From Rhodospirillales bacterium (GTDB lineage: Bacteria > Pseudomonadota > Alphaproteobacteria > Reyranellales > Reyranellaceae): a stretch of 36,283 nucleotides of DNA. The stretch is taken from assembly GCA_016185145.1 (NCBI GenBank), contig JACPOB010000115.1, forward strand, positions 1 through 36,283, in the 5' to 3' direction. Under the pieces are notes generated by a model. It saw only the letters and a list, made by a program, of their open reading frames with translations. It was not told the origin of the DNA and made no database searches. Positions 24,071-31,148 of this stretch are shown piece after piece; the stretch's first letter is position 1; the number at the start of each line of letters is the position of its first letter. The translations under genes and the position numbers were made by a program.

Positions 24071-24475
24071 ATGAGGCTTGCGATCGTCTACGCGATCATT
24101 GCGCTGATCGCGACGGCCGCGAACCTCATGGCTCAGGCGCTCGCCGTCCGCCTGTGGAGCGGTCCCTGGCAGATCGAACTTTCCGTGCTGGTCGGCACGG
24201 CGGTAGGCCTGGTCCTCAAGTACGTGCTCGACAAGGTCTTCATCTTCAGCTTCAAGGCCGAGAATGCGGCGCACGACCTGCAGACCTTCATCCTCTATTC
24301 GGGCATGGGTGTCGTTACCACCCTGGTCTTCTGGGGCTTCGAGTTCGCCTTCTACAACGTCTTCCAGGACAAGAGGCTGCGCTATCTCGGCGGTCTGATC
24401 GGCCTCGTCATCGGCTATTGGGCGAAGTATCACCTCGACAAGCGCTTCGTGTTCCGGGCTGCCGTCGCGCCATGA
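24071..24475 (+). CDS. GtrA-like small membrane protein
   Basis: 134 residues with four hydrophobic helices, the GtrA family plan. Typical stretches are VGTAVGLVLKYVLDKVFIF and IGLVIGYWAKYHLDKRFVF, each carrying the K-Y-x-L-D-K-x-F-x-F pattern that marks this family. GtrA proteins move or hold polyprenyl-linked sugars in the membrane. In mycobacteria the homologue Rv3789, beside dprE1 and dprE2, has been tied to decaprenyl-phospho-arabinose translocation or to anchoring partner proteins. Start ATG 24071 follows AAAGGTC at good spacing. The stop overlaps the next ATG (ATGA, 24472-24475), so it is coupled to DprE1. Confidence 0.87.
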   Translation: MRLAIVYAIIALIATAANLMAQALAVRLWSGPWQIELSVLVGTAVGLVLKYVLDKVFIFSFKAENAAHDLQTFILYSGMGVVTTLVFWGFEFAFYNVFQDKRLRYLGGLIGLVIGYWAKYHLDKRFVFRAAVAP

Positions 24476-25764
24476 GACGCGTGTCGTCATGGGGGTGGTT
24501 GTCGGCGCTGCCGCACGACGTCGTGGAGCTCTCGGACCGCGACGCTGTCGCGGCTGCACTGGCTCGCAGCCAGCCCGGCATCGCCTACGGGCTCGGTCGC
24601 AGCTATGGCGATGCCTGCCTCAATCCCGGCGGCACCCTGTGGCGTACCGCCGGTCTCGATCGTTTCATCCGCTTCGATGTGTCGACCGGCCGTCTGGTCT
24701 GCGAGGCGGGTGTGGTGTTGCGCGATATCCAGGACCTCTTCCTGCCGCGCGGCTGGGGCCTGCCGGTGCTGCCTGGCACGCGGTTGGTCACGGTGGGTGG
24801 CGCTATCGCCAACGATGTGCACGGCAAGAACCATCACGCGAGCGGCACCTTTGGCGACCACGTCCTGTCGATCCGCCTGCAGCGCAGCGACGGCGAGGAG
24901 ATCGTTTGCGGTCCGGCCGAACGGTCCGACTGGTTCGCCGCGACCGTGGGAGGGCTCGGCCTGACCGGGCTCATCGTCGAGGCCGAGCTGCAGCTCCGAC
25001 GCGTCCCTGGTCCGTGGCTCGAAGCCGAGACCATCGCCTACACCGGCCTCGACGCGTTCTTCCGGCTATCCGACGAGTCGCACCCTGCCTGGGAGCACAC
25101 GGTTTCCTGGATCGATTGCACCTCGGGCGACGCCGGCCGGGGCCTTTTTCTGCGAGCGCGCCCGGCGGCGGTTCAGCACGGCGCCTGGCGCGCCCGCCAG
25201 CTCGCCATGCCGCTGACGCCTCCGATCTCCTTGATCAACCGCCTGACCCTGAAGCCGATCAACCGGCTCTACTGGTGGCGCAACCGCCGGCATCTCGGGC
25301 CTCGCATTGTCCATTACCAGCCGTTCCTGTTTCCGCTCGATGCTGTCGCCGGCTGGAACCGCGCCTACGGACCGGCCGGCTTTTACCAATATCAGTGCGT
25401 CGTGCCGCGTGAGAGCGCACCGGCAGCGATCGCGGACCTGCTGGCAGCGATCGGCCGCTCAGGCACCGGATCGGTACTGGCGGTGCTGAAGACGTTCGGA
25501 GAACGTTGGCCACCAGGCTTGCTGAGTTTTCCCCGGCCGGGCGCGACGCTGGCGCTCGATTTCCACAATCACGCCGGCATCGAGGCCTTGTTCGGGCACC
25601 TCGATGCCTTGGTCGTTGCAGCGGGAGGGCGGCTCTACCCAGCCAAGGATGCGCGCATGCCGCGCGCGGTGTTCGAGGCCGGTTATCCGCGTCTCGGCGA
25701 ATTCGTGCGCTACCGCGATCCCGGCATCAGCTCGGCGATGTCGCGCCGGTTGATGGGAGGCTGA
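24472..25764 (+). CDS. dprE1: Decaprenylphosphoryl-ribose 2'-oxidase (DprE1)
   Basis: 430 residues, with an FAD-binding-4 domain in the N-terminal part and an ALO-type C-terminal domain. GTRLVTVGGAIANDVHGKNHHASGTFG (with His117) matches the FAD-attachment region of mycobacterial DprE1, and LSFPRPG, GGRLYPAKDAR (Lys392, equivalent to Lys418) and YPRLGEF match its C-terminal part. It oxidises the 2'-OH of decaprenyl-phospho-ribose to the keto form, which DprE2 then reduces to the arabinose epimer. At the place of the reactive Cys387 of M. tuberculosis (G-W-N-I-C-V-D-F) it has Ala361 (G-A-T-L-A-L-D-F). No signal peptide. It is translationally coupled to the GtrA-like gene and followed by DprE2 after 18 bp. 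Confidence 0.92.
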   Translation: MRRVSSWGWLSALPHDVVELSDRDAVAAALARSQPGIAYGLGRSYGDACLNPGGTLWRTAGLDRFIRFDVSTGRLVCEAGVVLRDIQDLFLPRGWGLPVLPGTRLVTVGGAIANDVHGKNHHASGTFGDHVLSIRLQRSDGEEIVCGPAERSDWFAATVGGLGLTGLIVEAELQLRRVPGPWLEAETIAYTGLDAFFRLSDESHPAWEHTVSWIDCTSGDAGRGLFLRARPAAVQHGAWRARQLAMPLTPPISLINRLTLKPINRLYWWRNRRHLGPRIVHYQPFLFPLDAVAGWNRAYGPAGFYQYQCVVPRESAPAAIADLLAAIGRSGTGSVLAVLKTFGERWPPGLLSFPRPGATLALDFHNHAGIEALFGHLDALVVAAGGRLYPAKDARMPRAVFEAGYPRLGEFVRYRDPGISSAMSRRLMGG

Positions 25765-25782
25765 AAGCCGAAGGAGGCCGGA

Positions 25783-26523
25783 ATGAGGTTAGTCGTGATC
25801 GGGGCAACGTCGGCAATTGCCGAGCATTGCTGTCGGCTCTGGGCGCAGCGGACCGCCTGCGACATGCTGCTCGTGGCGCGCGATGCGTCCAAGGCCGAAC
25901 GCGTGGCGCAGGATCTCAGGGTGCGCAGTCCGGCTTCCACCGTCGCGGTGGCGAGCCTGGATTTTCTCGACGCCGCGGCGATCGGTCGGCTGGCCGAGCG
26001 GGCCGCGGCCAGCGCGCCGATCGATATCGTGCTGATCGCCCATGGCAGCCTTCCTGAGCAACGGATGGCGGAGGCCGACCTCGCTCTGTGTCGCAGCACC
26101 GTGGAGGTGAACGCAGTGTCGCCGGCCCTGTTCGCCGAGGCCTTCGCCGCGCAATTGGCAAGGGCGGGGCGCGGCACGCTGGCCATCATCGGCTCGGTCG
26201 CCGGCGATCGTGGCCGCAAGGCCAATTACATCTATGGGGCGGCAAAGGGCTTCATCGAGCGTTACGCCGAGGGGCTGCAGCATCGCTTTGCCGACAGCCG
26301 GGTGGCGATCGTGCTGATCAAGCCCGGACCAACCGACACGCCGATGACCGCCACTCTCAAGGCGCGCGGCGGTCGACCGGCCTCGGTCGAGAAGGTGGCG
26401 CAGGCGATCGTGCGGGGGATCGATGCCAAGCGGCCGTTGTTCTACGTTCCGGCGCGCTGGGGACCGATCATGTTCGTGGTGCGCAACCTGCCGCGGGTCG
26501 TGTTCAACCGGCTCAATATCTAG
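25783..26523 (+). CDS. dprE2: Short-chain dehydrogenase, DprE2-like
   Basis: 246 residues, the usual SDR length. The cofactor loop is V-V-I-G-A-T-S-A-I-A at the N-terminus, IAHGS (86-90) takes the place of NNAG, and the catalytic set is Ser138, Tyr151 and Lys155 (SVAGDRGRKANYIYGAAK). The loop GATSxIA and the terminal region (ARWGPIMFVVRNLPRVVFNRLNI) agree with DprE2/Rv3791, which reduces decaprenyl-phospho-2-keto-ribose with NADH to decaprenyl-phospho-arabinose. Start ATG 25783 has AGGAGG seven bases upstream. Its position right after DprE1 strengthens the call beyond a general SDR annotation. Confidence 0.87.
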   Translation: MRLVVIGATSAIAEHCCRLWAQRTACDMLLVARDASKAERVAQDLRVRSPASTVAVASLDFLDAAAIGRLAERAAASAPIDIVLIAHGSLPEQRMAEADLALCRSTVEVNAVSPALFAEAFAAQLARAGRGTLAIIGSVAGDRGRKANYIYGAAKGFIERYAEGLQHRFADSRVAIVLIKPGPTDTPMTATLKARGGRPASVEKVAQAIVRGIDAKRPLFYVPARWGPIMFVVRNLPRVVFNRLNI

Positions 26524-26615
26524 CCGGCCTTCCGCGCAGCCTCACGCAAACGTAAGCGGCCGTGTCGACGCGACCGTGGCAGGCTCTCGCACCGCGACAA
26601 CAGAGGGAGCGTCCG

Positions 26616-27245
26616 ATGACAGCCATTCGTTCAATGCTGGCAGGCGTGGTCGCGTTGGTAGCGTCCTTTGGCTTCATCGCCGATGCGCTGGCCCAGACTC
26701 CGCCGGCGAGCCCACCAACCCGCCTGCGCGGATCGATAGCGGCGATCGACGGCAAGACCGCCACCATTGCCACGCGCGAAGGCACTTCAGTGCCGGTGAA
26801 GCTCGCCGACAACTGGGCGGTTATGCTCGTGAGCCCGATGACCATGGCGGACATCAAGGAGAACAGCTTCGTCGGCATCGCTTCCATGAAAGGGCCAGAC
26901 GGCACGCTGAATGCACTCGAGGTGCTGATCTTCCCGGAGGCCGCCCGCGGATCCGGCGAAGGCCACTATCCCTGGGACCTTCAGCCCGAGAGCATGATGA
27001 CCAACGCCACGGTGGCGACGGTCGCCGCCGCGCCCGACGGGCAGACGCTGACACTGAAATACAAGGATGGCACGCAGACCATCAGGGTGAAGCCTGGCAC
27101 GCCCATCGTCACCTTTGCGCCGGGCGATCGCGCCGACGCCAAGGTTGGCGCCAAGGTCTTCCTGGGGGCCGCGAAGGGAGCTGACGGTGGCCTGACAGCC
27201 GGGCGGTTGCTGGTCGGCAAGGATGGGCTGACGCCACCCATGTAG
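26616..27245 (+). CDS. Secreted protein with two similar halves (DUF5666-like)
   Basis: 209 residues with a signal peptide (MTAIRSMLAGVVALVASFG, cleavage after ALA near residue 27). The mature part has two similar beta-rich halves. The first runs RLRGSIAAIDGKTATIATREGT to VGIASMKGPDGTLNALEVLIF, the second ATVATVAAAPDGQTLTLKYKDGT to VFLGAAKGADGGLTAGRLLVG. Each half has the D-G-x-T/L-x-I/L-x-x-K/R-x-G-T hairpin and a terminal D-G-x-L/T-x-A-x-x-L, as in DUF5666-like small barrel domains. Function unknown; periplasmic. GAGGGAG lies upstream of ATG 26616. It follows the arabinose cluster on the same strand after 92 bp, but a functional link is not shown. Confidence 0.65.
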   Translation: MTAIRSMLAGVVALVASFGFIADALAQTPPASPPTRLRGSIAAIDGKTATIATREGTSVPVKLADNWAVMLVSPMTMADIKENSFVGIASMKGPDGTLNALEVLIFPEAARGSGEGHYPWDLQPESMMTNATVATVAAAPDGQTLTLKYKDGTQTIRVKPGTPIVTFAPGDRADAKVGAKVFLGAAKGADGGLTAGRLLVGKDGLTPPM

Positions 27246-27421
27246 TACGGTATCGGACATGCCGTTCGTCAGGGCTGAGCGCCGTCGTACTCCCGAATCG
27301 GCGGGTTCGGCGCCAACCCCCAATGCATGAGCGGCACGAACGCCCTTCGTCACCAAAAGGTTTCGGGGGAAAGCGGCAATAACGGCAAGCGAGGGATGGT
27401 TCCACAAACACCCCCCATATA

Positions 27422-27450
27422 TGTAGTCGGGGCAAGGCTTTACGACTACA
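27422..27450 (+). promoter_or_regulatory. Inverted repeat ahead of second barrel gene
   Basis: TGTAGTCG (27422-27429) and CGACTACA (27443-27450) are exact reverse complements with a 13-base spacer, ending 37 bases before ATG 27488. It lies in the otherwise gene-free gap 27246-27487, in an AT-rich patch (CATATATG just upstream). It may be an operator or a 5'-leader hairpin of the beta-barrel gene. The stem is too short and too early to be a terminator of the preceding gene. Confidence 0.4.
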
Positions 27451-27487
27451 ATGGGAGTTGGCAATTCCAATGAAAGCCGGAGATACA

Positions 27488-28819
27488 ATGAACACTCAAC
27501 GTGTCCTCCGAGTTTGTTGCATCGCAATGACGTTCGCGGGGATGAGCTGCCAGGCCACGCAGGTGATGGCTCAAGCCGCGCCAGCAGGCGCGGTCGGTCA
27601 ACCGCAGCAGCGAGAGGAACGGCCAGACGTCCGCTCACCCGCCGTGCGCGAATCGGAGACCTACGATGCCAAGGGCGTCCGCCTGGGAGGCTTCAAGTTC
27701 TTCGGCACCCTCGAAGCCGATGAAGTCTTCAACGACAACATCAATGCGAGCTCCAATGCGGTAGGCAAGCAGGCCGCGTTCATTCAGCTGATCAGTCCGA
27801 CCCTGGAGCTGAAGTCGGACTGGAACAACCACATGCTGAATGCCTATGCCAAGGGCGGGTTCGGGCTGTACAGCGTGAACCCGGGGCTCAACAACTATCA
27901 GGACGTCTCGATCGGAGCGGACGGCCGTGTCGACATCCAGCGCAACTGGAACGTCTATGGCGGCGCGTCCTGGAATCGGCGCCACGACGAATTTGGCACG
28001 CCCAACACGCCAACCGGCGTCGGTCTGCCGGTGACCGTCTACAACCAGACCAGCGCCAACGTCGGCTACTTTCAGGCTTTCAACCGATTGAACGTGCGGA
28101 TCGACGGTCGCTACGACAACTACAACTTCTTCAACAACGGCCTCGGGCCGGGCCAGGGCGTCATCCCCAACAGCGATCGTAATCGCGACGAATGGCGCGA
28201 GGCGTTGCGCTTCGGCTACGAATTCTCTCCGGGCTACGAGGTCTGGGTGCGCGGCAGTTTTAATCAGCGGCGATACTTCCAGCTCGATACTTCCGGTCTC
28301 GATCGCTCCTCGAACGGCTTCGACGTCGTGGGCGGCATGGTCATCGATCTGGGCGGCATCACCGCTGTCGAGGTCTTCGCTGGCTACCTGCAGCAGACGT
28401 ACGTCTCCGGTCAATTCGCCAGCATCAGCACGCCGACCTTTGGATTGGTCGGCTACTGGAATCCGATACGCGACCTATGGGTGAAGCCGTTCATTCGCCG
28501 CACCGTCGACGACTCGGCCTTCACGGGATCGGCTGCCTATCTCAGCACGACCGGCGGCCTGGATGTGAACTACCATGTCCGTCCCAATATCCGCCTCGAT
28601 GCTCACGCCGACTATGCGATCGCCGACTACTCTGCCTTGAGCACCGGCGGCACCAACCAGTACGACCAGTACCTCACCTTCCGCGCGGGCCTGATGTATC
28701 TGCCCACGGCCAATTTCTTCGTCGGCCCGGTCTACCAGTTCATCAACCGCACCTCGAACCAGTTCAACGGCGACTACAACCAGAACGTGGTCATGCTGAG
28801 GCTCGGCGCCAAGCTCTGA
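27488..28819 (+). CDS. Outer-membrane beta-barrel protein (porin-2 type), second copy
   Basis: 443 residues with a signal peptide (cleavage likely after VMA near residue 32) and a short linker. Beta strands then run to the end (NVVMLRLGAKL). The barrel opening FKFFGTLEADEVFNDNINASSN and the strand pair LKSDWNNHMLNAYAKGGFGLYSVNPGLNNYQD correspond to ISLITGYDDNVFAT and LRSDWVRHQLRLQAAGGFGFYPAASTQNYQNY of the barrel protein at 17645-18994. The two are therefore paralogues with strongly changed loops. Start ATG 27488 has CCGGAGAT upstream; earlier ATG codons in frame are weaker. It is convergent with the repeat-protein gene, 6 bp apart. It may be a separate channel for the polymer or for the repeat protein; this is speculation. 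Confidence 0.8.
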   Translation: MNTQRVLRVCCIAMTFAGMSCQATQVMAQAAPAGAVGQPQQREERPDVRSPAVRESETYDAKGVRLGGFKFFGTLEADEVFNDNINASSNAVGKQAAFIQLISPTLELKSDWNNHMLNAYAKGGFGLYSVNPGLNNYQDVSIGADGRVDIQRNWNVYGGASWNRRHDEFGTPNTPTGVGLPVTVYNQTSANVGYFQAFNRLNVRIDGRYDNYNFFNNGLGPGQGVIPNSDRNRDEWREALRFGYEFSPGYEVWVRGSFNQRRYFQLDTSGLDRSSNGFDVVGGMVIDLGGITAVEVFAGYLQQTYVSGQFASISTPTFGLVGYWNPIRDLWVKPFIRRTVDDSAFTGSAAYLSTTGGLDVNYHVRPNIRLDAHADYAIADYSALSTGGTNQYDQYLTFRAGLMYLPTANFFVGPVYQFINRTSNQFNGDYNQNVVMLRLGAKL

Positions 28820-28825
28820 TCTGGT

Positions 28826-30703
28826 TCAGGCAAAAATGAAGTCCGAGGCGTGCAGCACGCTGGGGTCGGCGATGCCGACCAGCGTGACGCTGTCGGAGGT
28901 GTCGAAGGCGATGACGGTGTCGGCACCCGTGCCGGTGATCGTCATGTCGCCGAGGTCATGGAAGCCGTAGGCGCTCACATCGATCCTGTCGTGGTCGCTC
29001 TGGCGGAAGTCGTTGATGTCGTCGTTGCCGCTCCCGGGTGCGAAGACGAAGGTATCGGCGCCGGTCACCACGGAGGCGGTAGGGGCGGTGGGTGACGCCG
29101 CAACGCCGTTGATGAACTGCGCATCGCCCCACATGTGGTCGGTGCCGGGACCGCTGACGATCGTGTCGTCGCCGCCTTGGCTGTTGCCGTCCATGAAGAT
29201 GGCGTCGCCGAATAGATAGTTGATCGAGCCAGCGCCGCCGCCGGTCAGAGTGTCGTTTCCGCCGCGGGCGTTGTCGTGCATGTTCGCTGCGTCGCCTTGG
29301 AGGGCGTTCATCGGACCGTCGCCCCCGATCAGCGTGTCGTTGCCGCCGACGCTGTCACCGCTCATGACGCCGGCGTCGCCGAAGGCGTGATTGTTCGAAG
29401 CATTGCCCCCGATCAGAGTGTCGTCACCCCCTCGGGCATGGTCGGTCAAGGTGCCGGCGTCGCCGAACATGAGGTTGTTCATCGAGCCGTTGCCCCCGAT
29501 CAACGTGTCGTTGCCGCCGCGACTGTCGCCATCCATGGTGCCGGCGTCGCCATAGAGGTCGTTGATCGAATTGTCGCCCCCGGTCAGGTGATCGTTGCCG
29601 CCTTGGGCATGGTCGTGCATCTCCTCGGCGTCGCCGACAAGGTTGTTCGATGCCTGGTCGGTGCCGAGGTCGACACCGACCAGCGTGTCGTCGCCGCCGC
29701 GGGCGTTGTCGTGCATCTGGTGGGCGTCGCCATAGAGTATGTTGATCGAGAAATGGCCGCCGGTCAGCGTGTCGTCGCCGCCGCTCGTGTCGCCGTCCAT
29801 GGTGTAGGCGTCGCCGTAGAGGGTGTTCCGTGCCGACCCATCGCCCCCGGTCAGATTGTCGTTGCCGCCATGGGCCTGGTCGTGCATCGCGTAGGCGTCG
29901 CCGTAGAATGCCCCGTCAAAGACGACGTTGCCACTCAACGTGTCGTTGCCGCCTCGGGCATTGCCGTCCATCTCGAAGGCGTCACCATAGATGATGCTGG
30001 GCGTCGTGCCTCCCAGCAGCGTGTCGTCGCCGCCCACCGTGTCGCCGTCCATGATGCTGGCGTCGCCGTAGAGGATGTTGAACGAACCGTGGCCGCCGAC
30101 CAGATGGTCGTCGCCGCCATGGGCGTTGTCGTGCATTTCGAAGGCATCGCCATAGAGAACATTGGATGCGCCGGCGCCGACGATTGGCGTGTCGTTGCCG
30201 CCGACCAGCATGTCGTTGCCGCCGTGGCTGTGGCCATCCATGATGCGGGCGTCGCCGAACAGGTTGTTGATCGAAGCGCCATCACCGCCAACCAGCGTGT
30301 CTTCGCCGCCGACCGTGTGGTCGTGCATCTCGTTGGCTTCGCCGACGAGCAGGTTGAACGAATCGCTGCCCCCGGTCAGATGGTCGTTGCCGCCGTGGGC
30401 GTGGTTGGACATCGAAAAAGCGTCGCCATAGAGGATGTTGAACGGATCGGAAGCGCCGCCGATCAGCGTGTCGTCGCCGCCGAGCGTGTGGTTGTGCATG
30501 TCGTAGGCATCGCCGTAGAAGACGTTGGTCGCATTGTTGCCGCCGATGAGCAGGTCATTGCCGCCAATGGCGTGATCAAACATGGATAGGGCGTCGCCAA
30601 AGAGGGTGTTGAAGCTATTGTCGGCACCGACCAGCGTGTCATCGCTGCCGTGCTGATGGTCGGTCAGAGATCCGGTCTGGGTATTGGAGACGATCTTTGC
30701 CAT
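28826..30703 (-). CDS. RTX-like 28-residue-repeat surface/secreted protein
   Basis: 625 residues. After an 18-residue lead (MAKIVSNTQTGSLTDHQH), residues 19-537 consist of about 18 repeats, mostly 28 long (range 27-35). The pattern is G-G-N/D-D-T-L-x-G-G-x-x-S-x-N-x-L-Y-G-D-A-x-x-M-x-D-x-A-x. Units ending M-H-D-N-A-R/H tend to alternate with units ending M-D-G-D-S/T. The GGNDxLxGG core is half of a calcium-binding RTX motif. The last 88 residues (ADTFVFAPGSGNDDINDF, DRIDVSAYGF, then VTLVGIADPSVLHASDFIFA) resemble the end of serralysin-type proteins, which holds an uncleaved type I secretion signal. There is no N-terminal signal peptide. GGGAGG lies upstream of ATG 30703. The protein is very acidic. 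A role as a calcium-bound matrix or adhesion protein is likely; no secretion genes are beside it. Confidence 0.78.
   Translation of the reverse strand: MAKIVSNTQTGSLTDHQHGSDDTLVGADNSFNTLFGDALSMFDHAIGGNDLLIGGNNATNVFYGDAYDMHNHTLGGDDTLIGGASDPFNILYGDAFSMSNHAHGGNDHLTGGSDSFNLLVGEANEMHDHTVGGEDTLVGGDGASINNLFGDARIMDGHSHGGNDMLVGGNDTPIVGAGASNVLYGDAFEMHDNAHGGDDHLVGGHGSFNILYGDASIMDGDTVGGDDTLLGGTTPSIIYGDAFEMDGNARGGNDTLSGNVVFDGAFYGDAYAMHDQAHGGNDNLTGGDGSARNTLYGDAYTMDGDTSGGDDTLTGGHFSINILYGDAHQMHDNARGGDDTLVGVDLGTDQASNNLVGDAEEMHDHAQGGNDHLTGGDNSINDLYGDAGTMDGDSRGGNDTLIGGNGSMNNLMFGDAGTLTDHARGGDDTLIGGNASNNHAFGDAGVMSGDSVGGNDTLIGGDGPMNALQGDAANMHDNARGGNDTLTGGGAGSINYLFGDAIFMDGNSQGGDDTIVSGPGTDHMWGDAQFINGVAASPTAPTASVVTGADTFVFAPGSGNDDINDFRQSDHDRIDVSAYGFHDLGDMTITGTGADTVIAFDTSDSVTLVGIADPSVLHASDFIFA
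29093..30649 (-). repeat. Eighteen tandem coding repeats of about 84 bp
   Basis: The tandem repeat region of the RTX-like protein. Each unit encodes one GGNDTL...LYGDA...M-D block. Recurrent DNA words are GCGTCGCC (antisense of GGCGACGC) and GTGTCGTTGCCGCC, spaced about 84 bases apart. Insertions of 4-7 codons appear in units 6 and 12. Recombination between units should make the copy number variable. Confidence 0.85.
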
Positions 30704-31148
30704 GACGTGCCTCCCTCGAGCCTCGAACGAGTGCGACTCACGCGACTCGATCGTGCGAGCGCGTGCTGTCTGTTGAGAGGGGGCGCGTGGCAGAGATGAA
30801 GGGTGCGCCGTGGACGCGGCGCCGAACAGGCCCGAGTCTCCTCGCCACCCGATGGTCACTGCTGAGGTCACACGATGTGAGGAGCCAGCGTGACAATGGG
30901 CCGGTCGCTGCCCACATCGGCCTGTCGGGCTCGAACGTCGCAAGCACGTGGTCGATGTTTCGAATGCGGTGAAGCGTTCTTGATGGCGGTACGGCGGATT
31001 GTTACGCTCGATGTTGCTGGCGGAGGCGGCAACCGATCGACGGTTGGGCGCTTCGTTACCAAGCACTCACAGCTACCAGTCACGCATAACAGAGAAGAGC
31101 GTCGCGCAGCGTTCATTTCGCTATCCGCCGGCCAGCGGAGGGAGCGTC
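30704..31148. other. Divergent intergenic region, repeat protein / MFS gene
   Basis: 445 bp without a supported gene; the short open frames on both strands show no family features. It must contain the promoters of both genes. TCACA-CGA-TGTGA at about 30865-30880 is a short palindrome that could bind a regulator, but it may be chance. No terminator or RNA gene was recognised. Confidence 0.4.

Noticed and set aside
29276..30589. 437-codon frame antisense to the repeat protein, itself repetitive (VVAA...VVVH)
   Set aside because: Its repeats mirror those of the sense gene. The sense strand has the ribosome site, the RTX-like core and the secretion-type C-terminus.
29093..30649. Regularly spaced repeats considered as a CRISPR array
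   Set aside because: The period is about 84 bp without unique spacers, and the units are in frame and code for a conserved protein motif.
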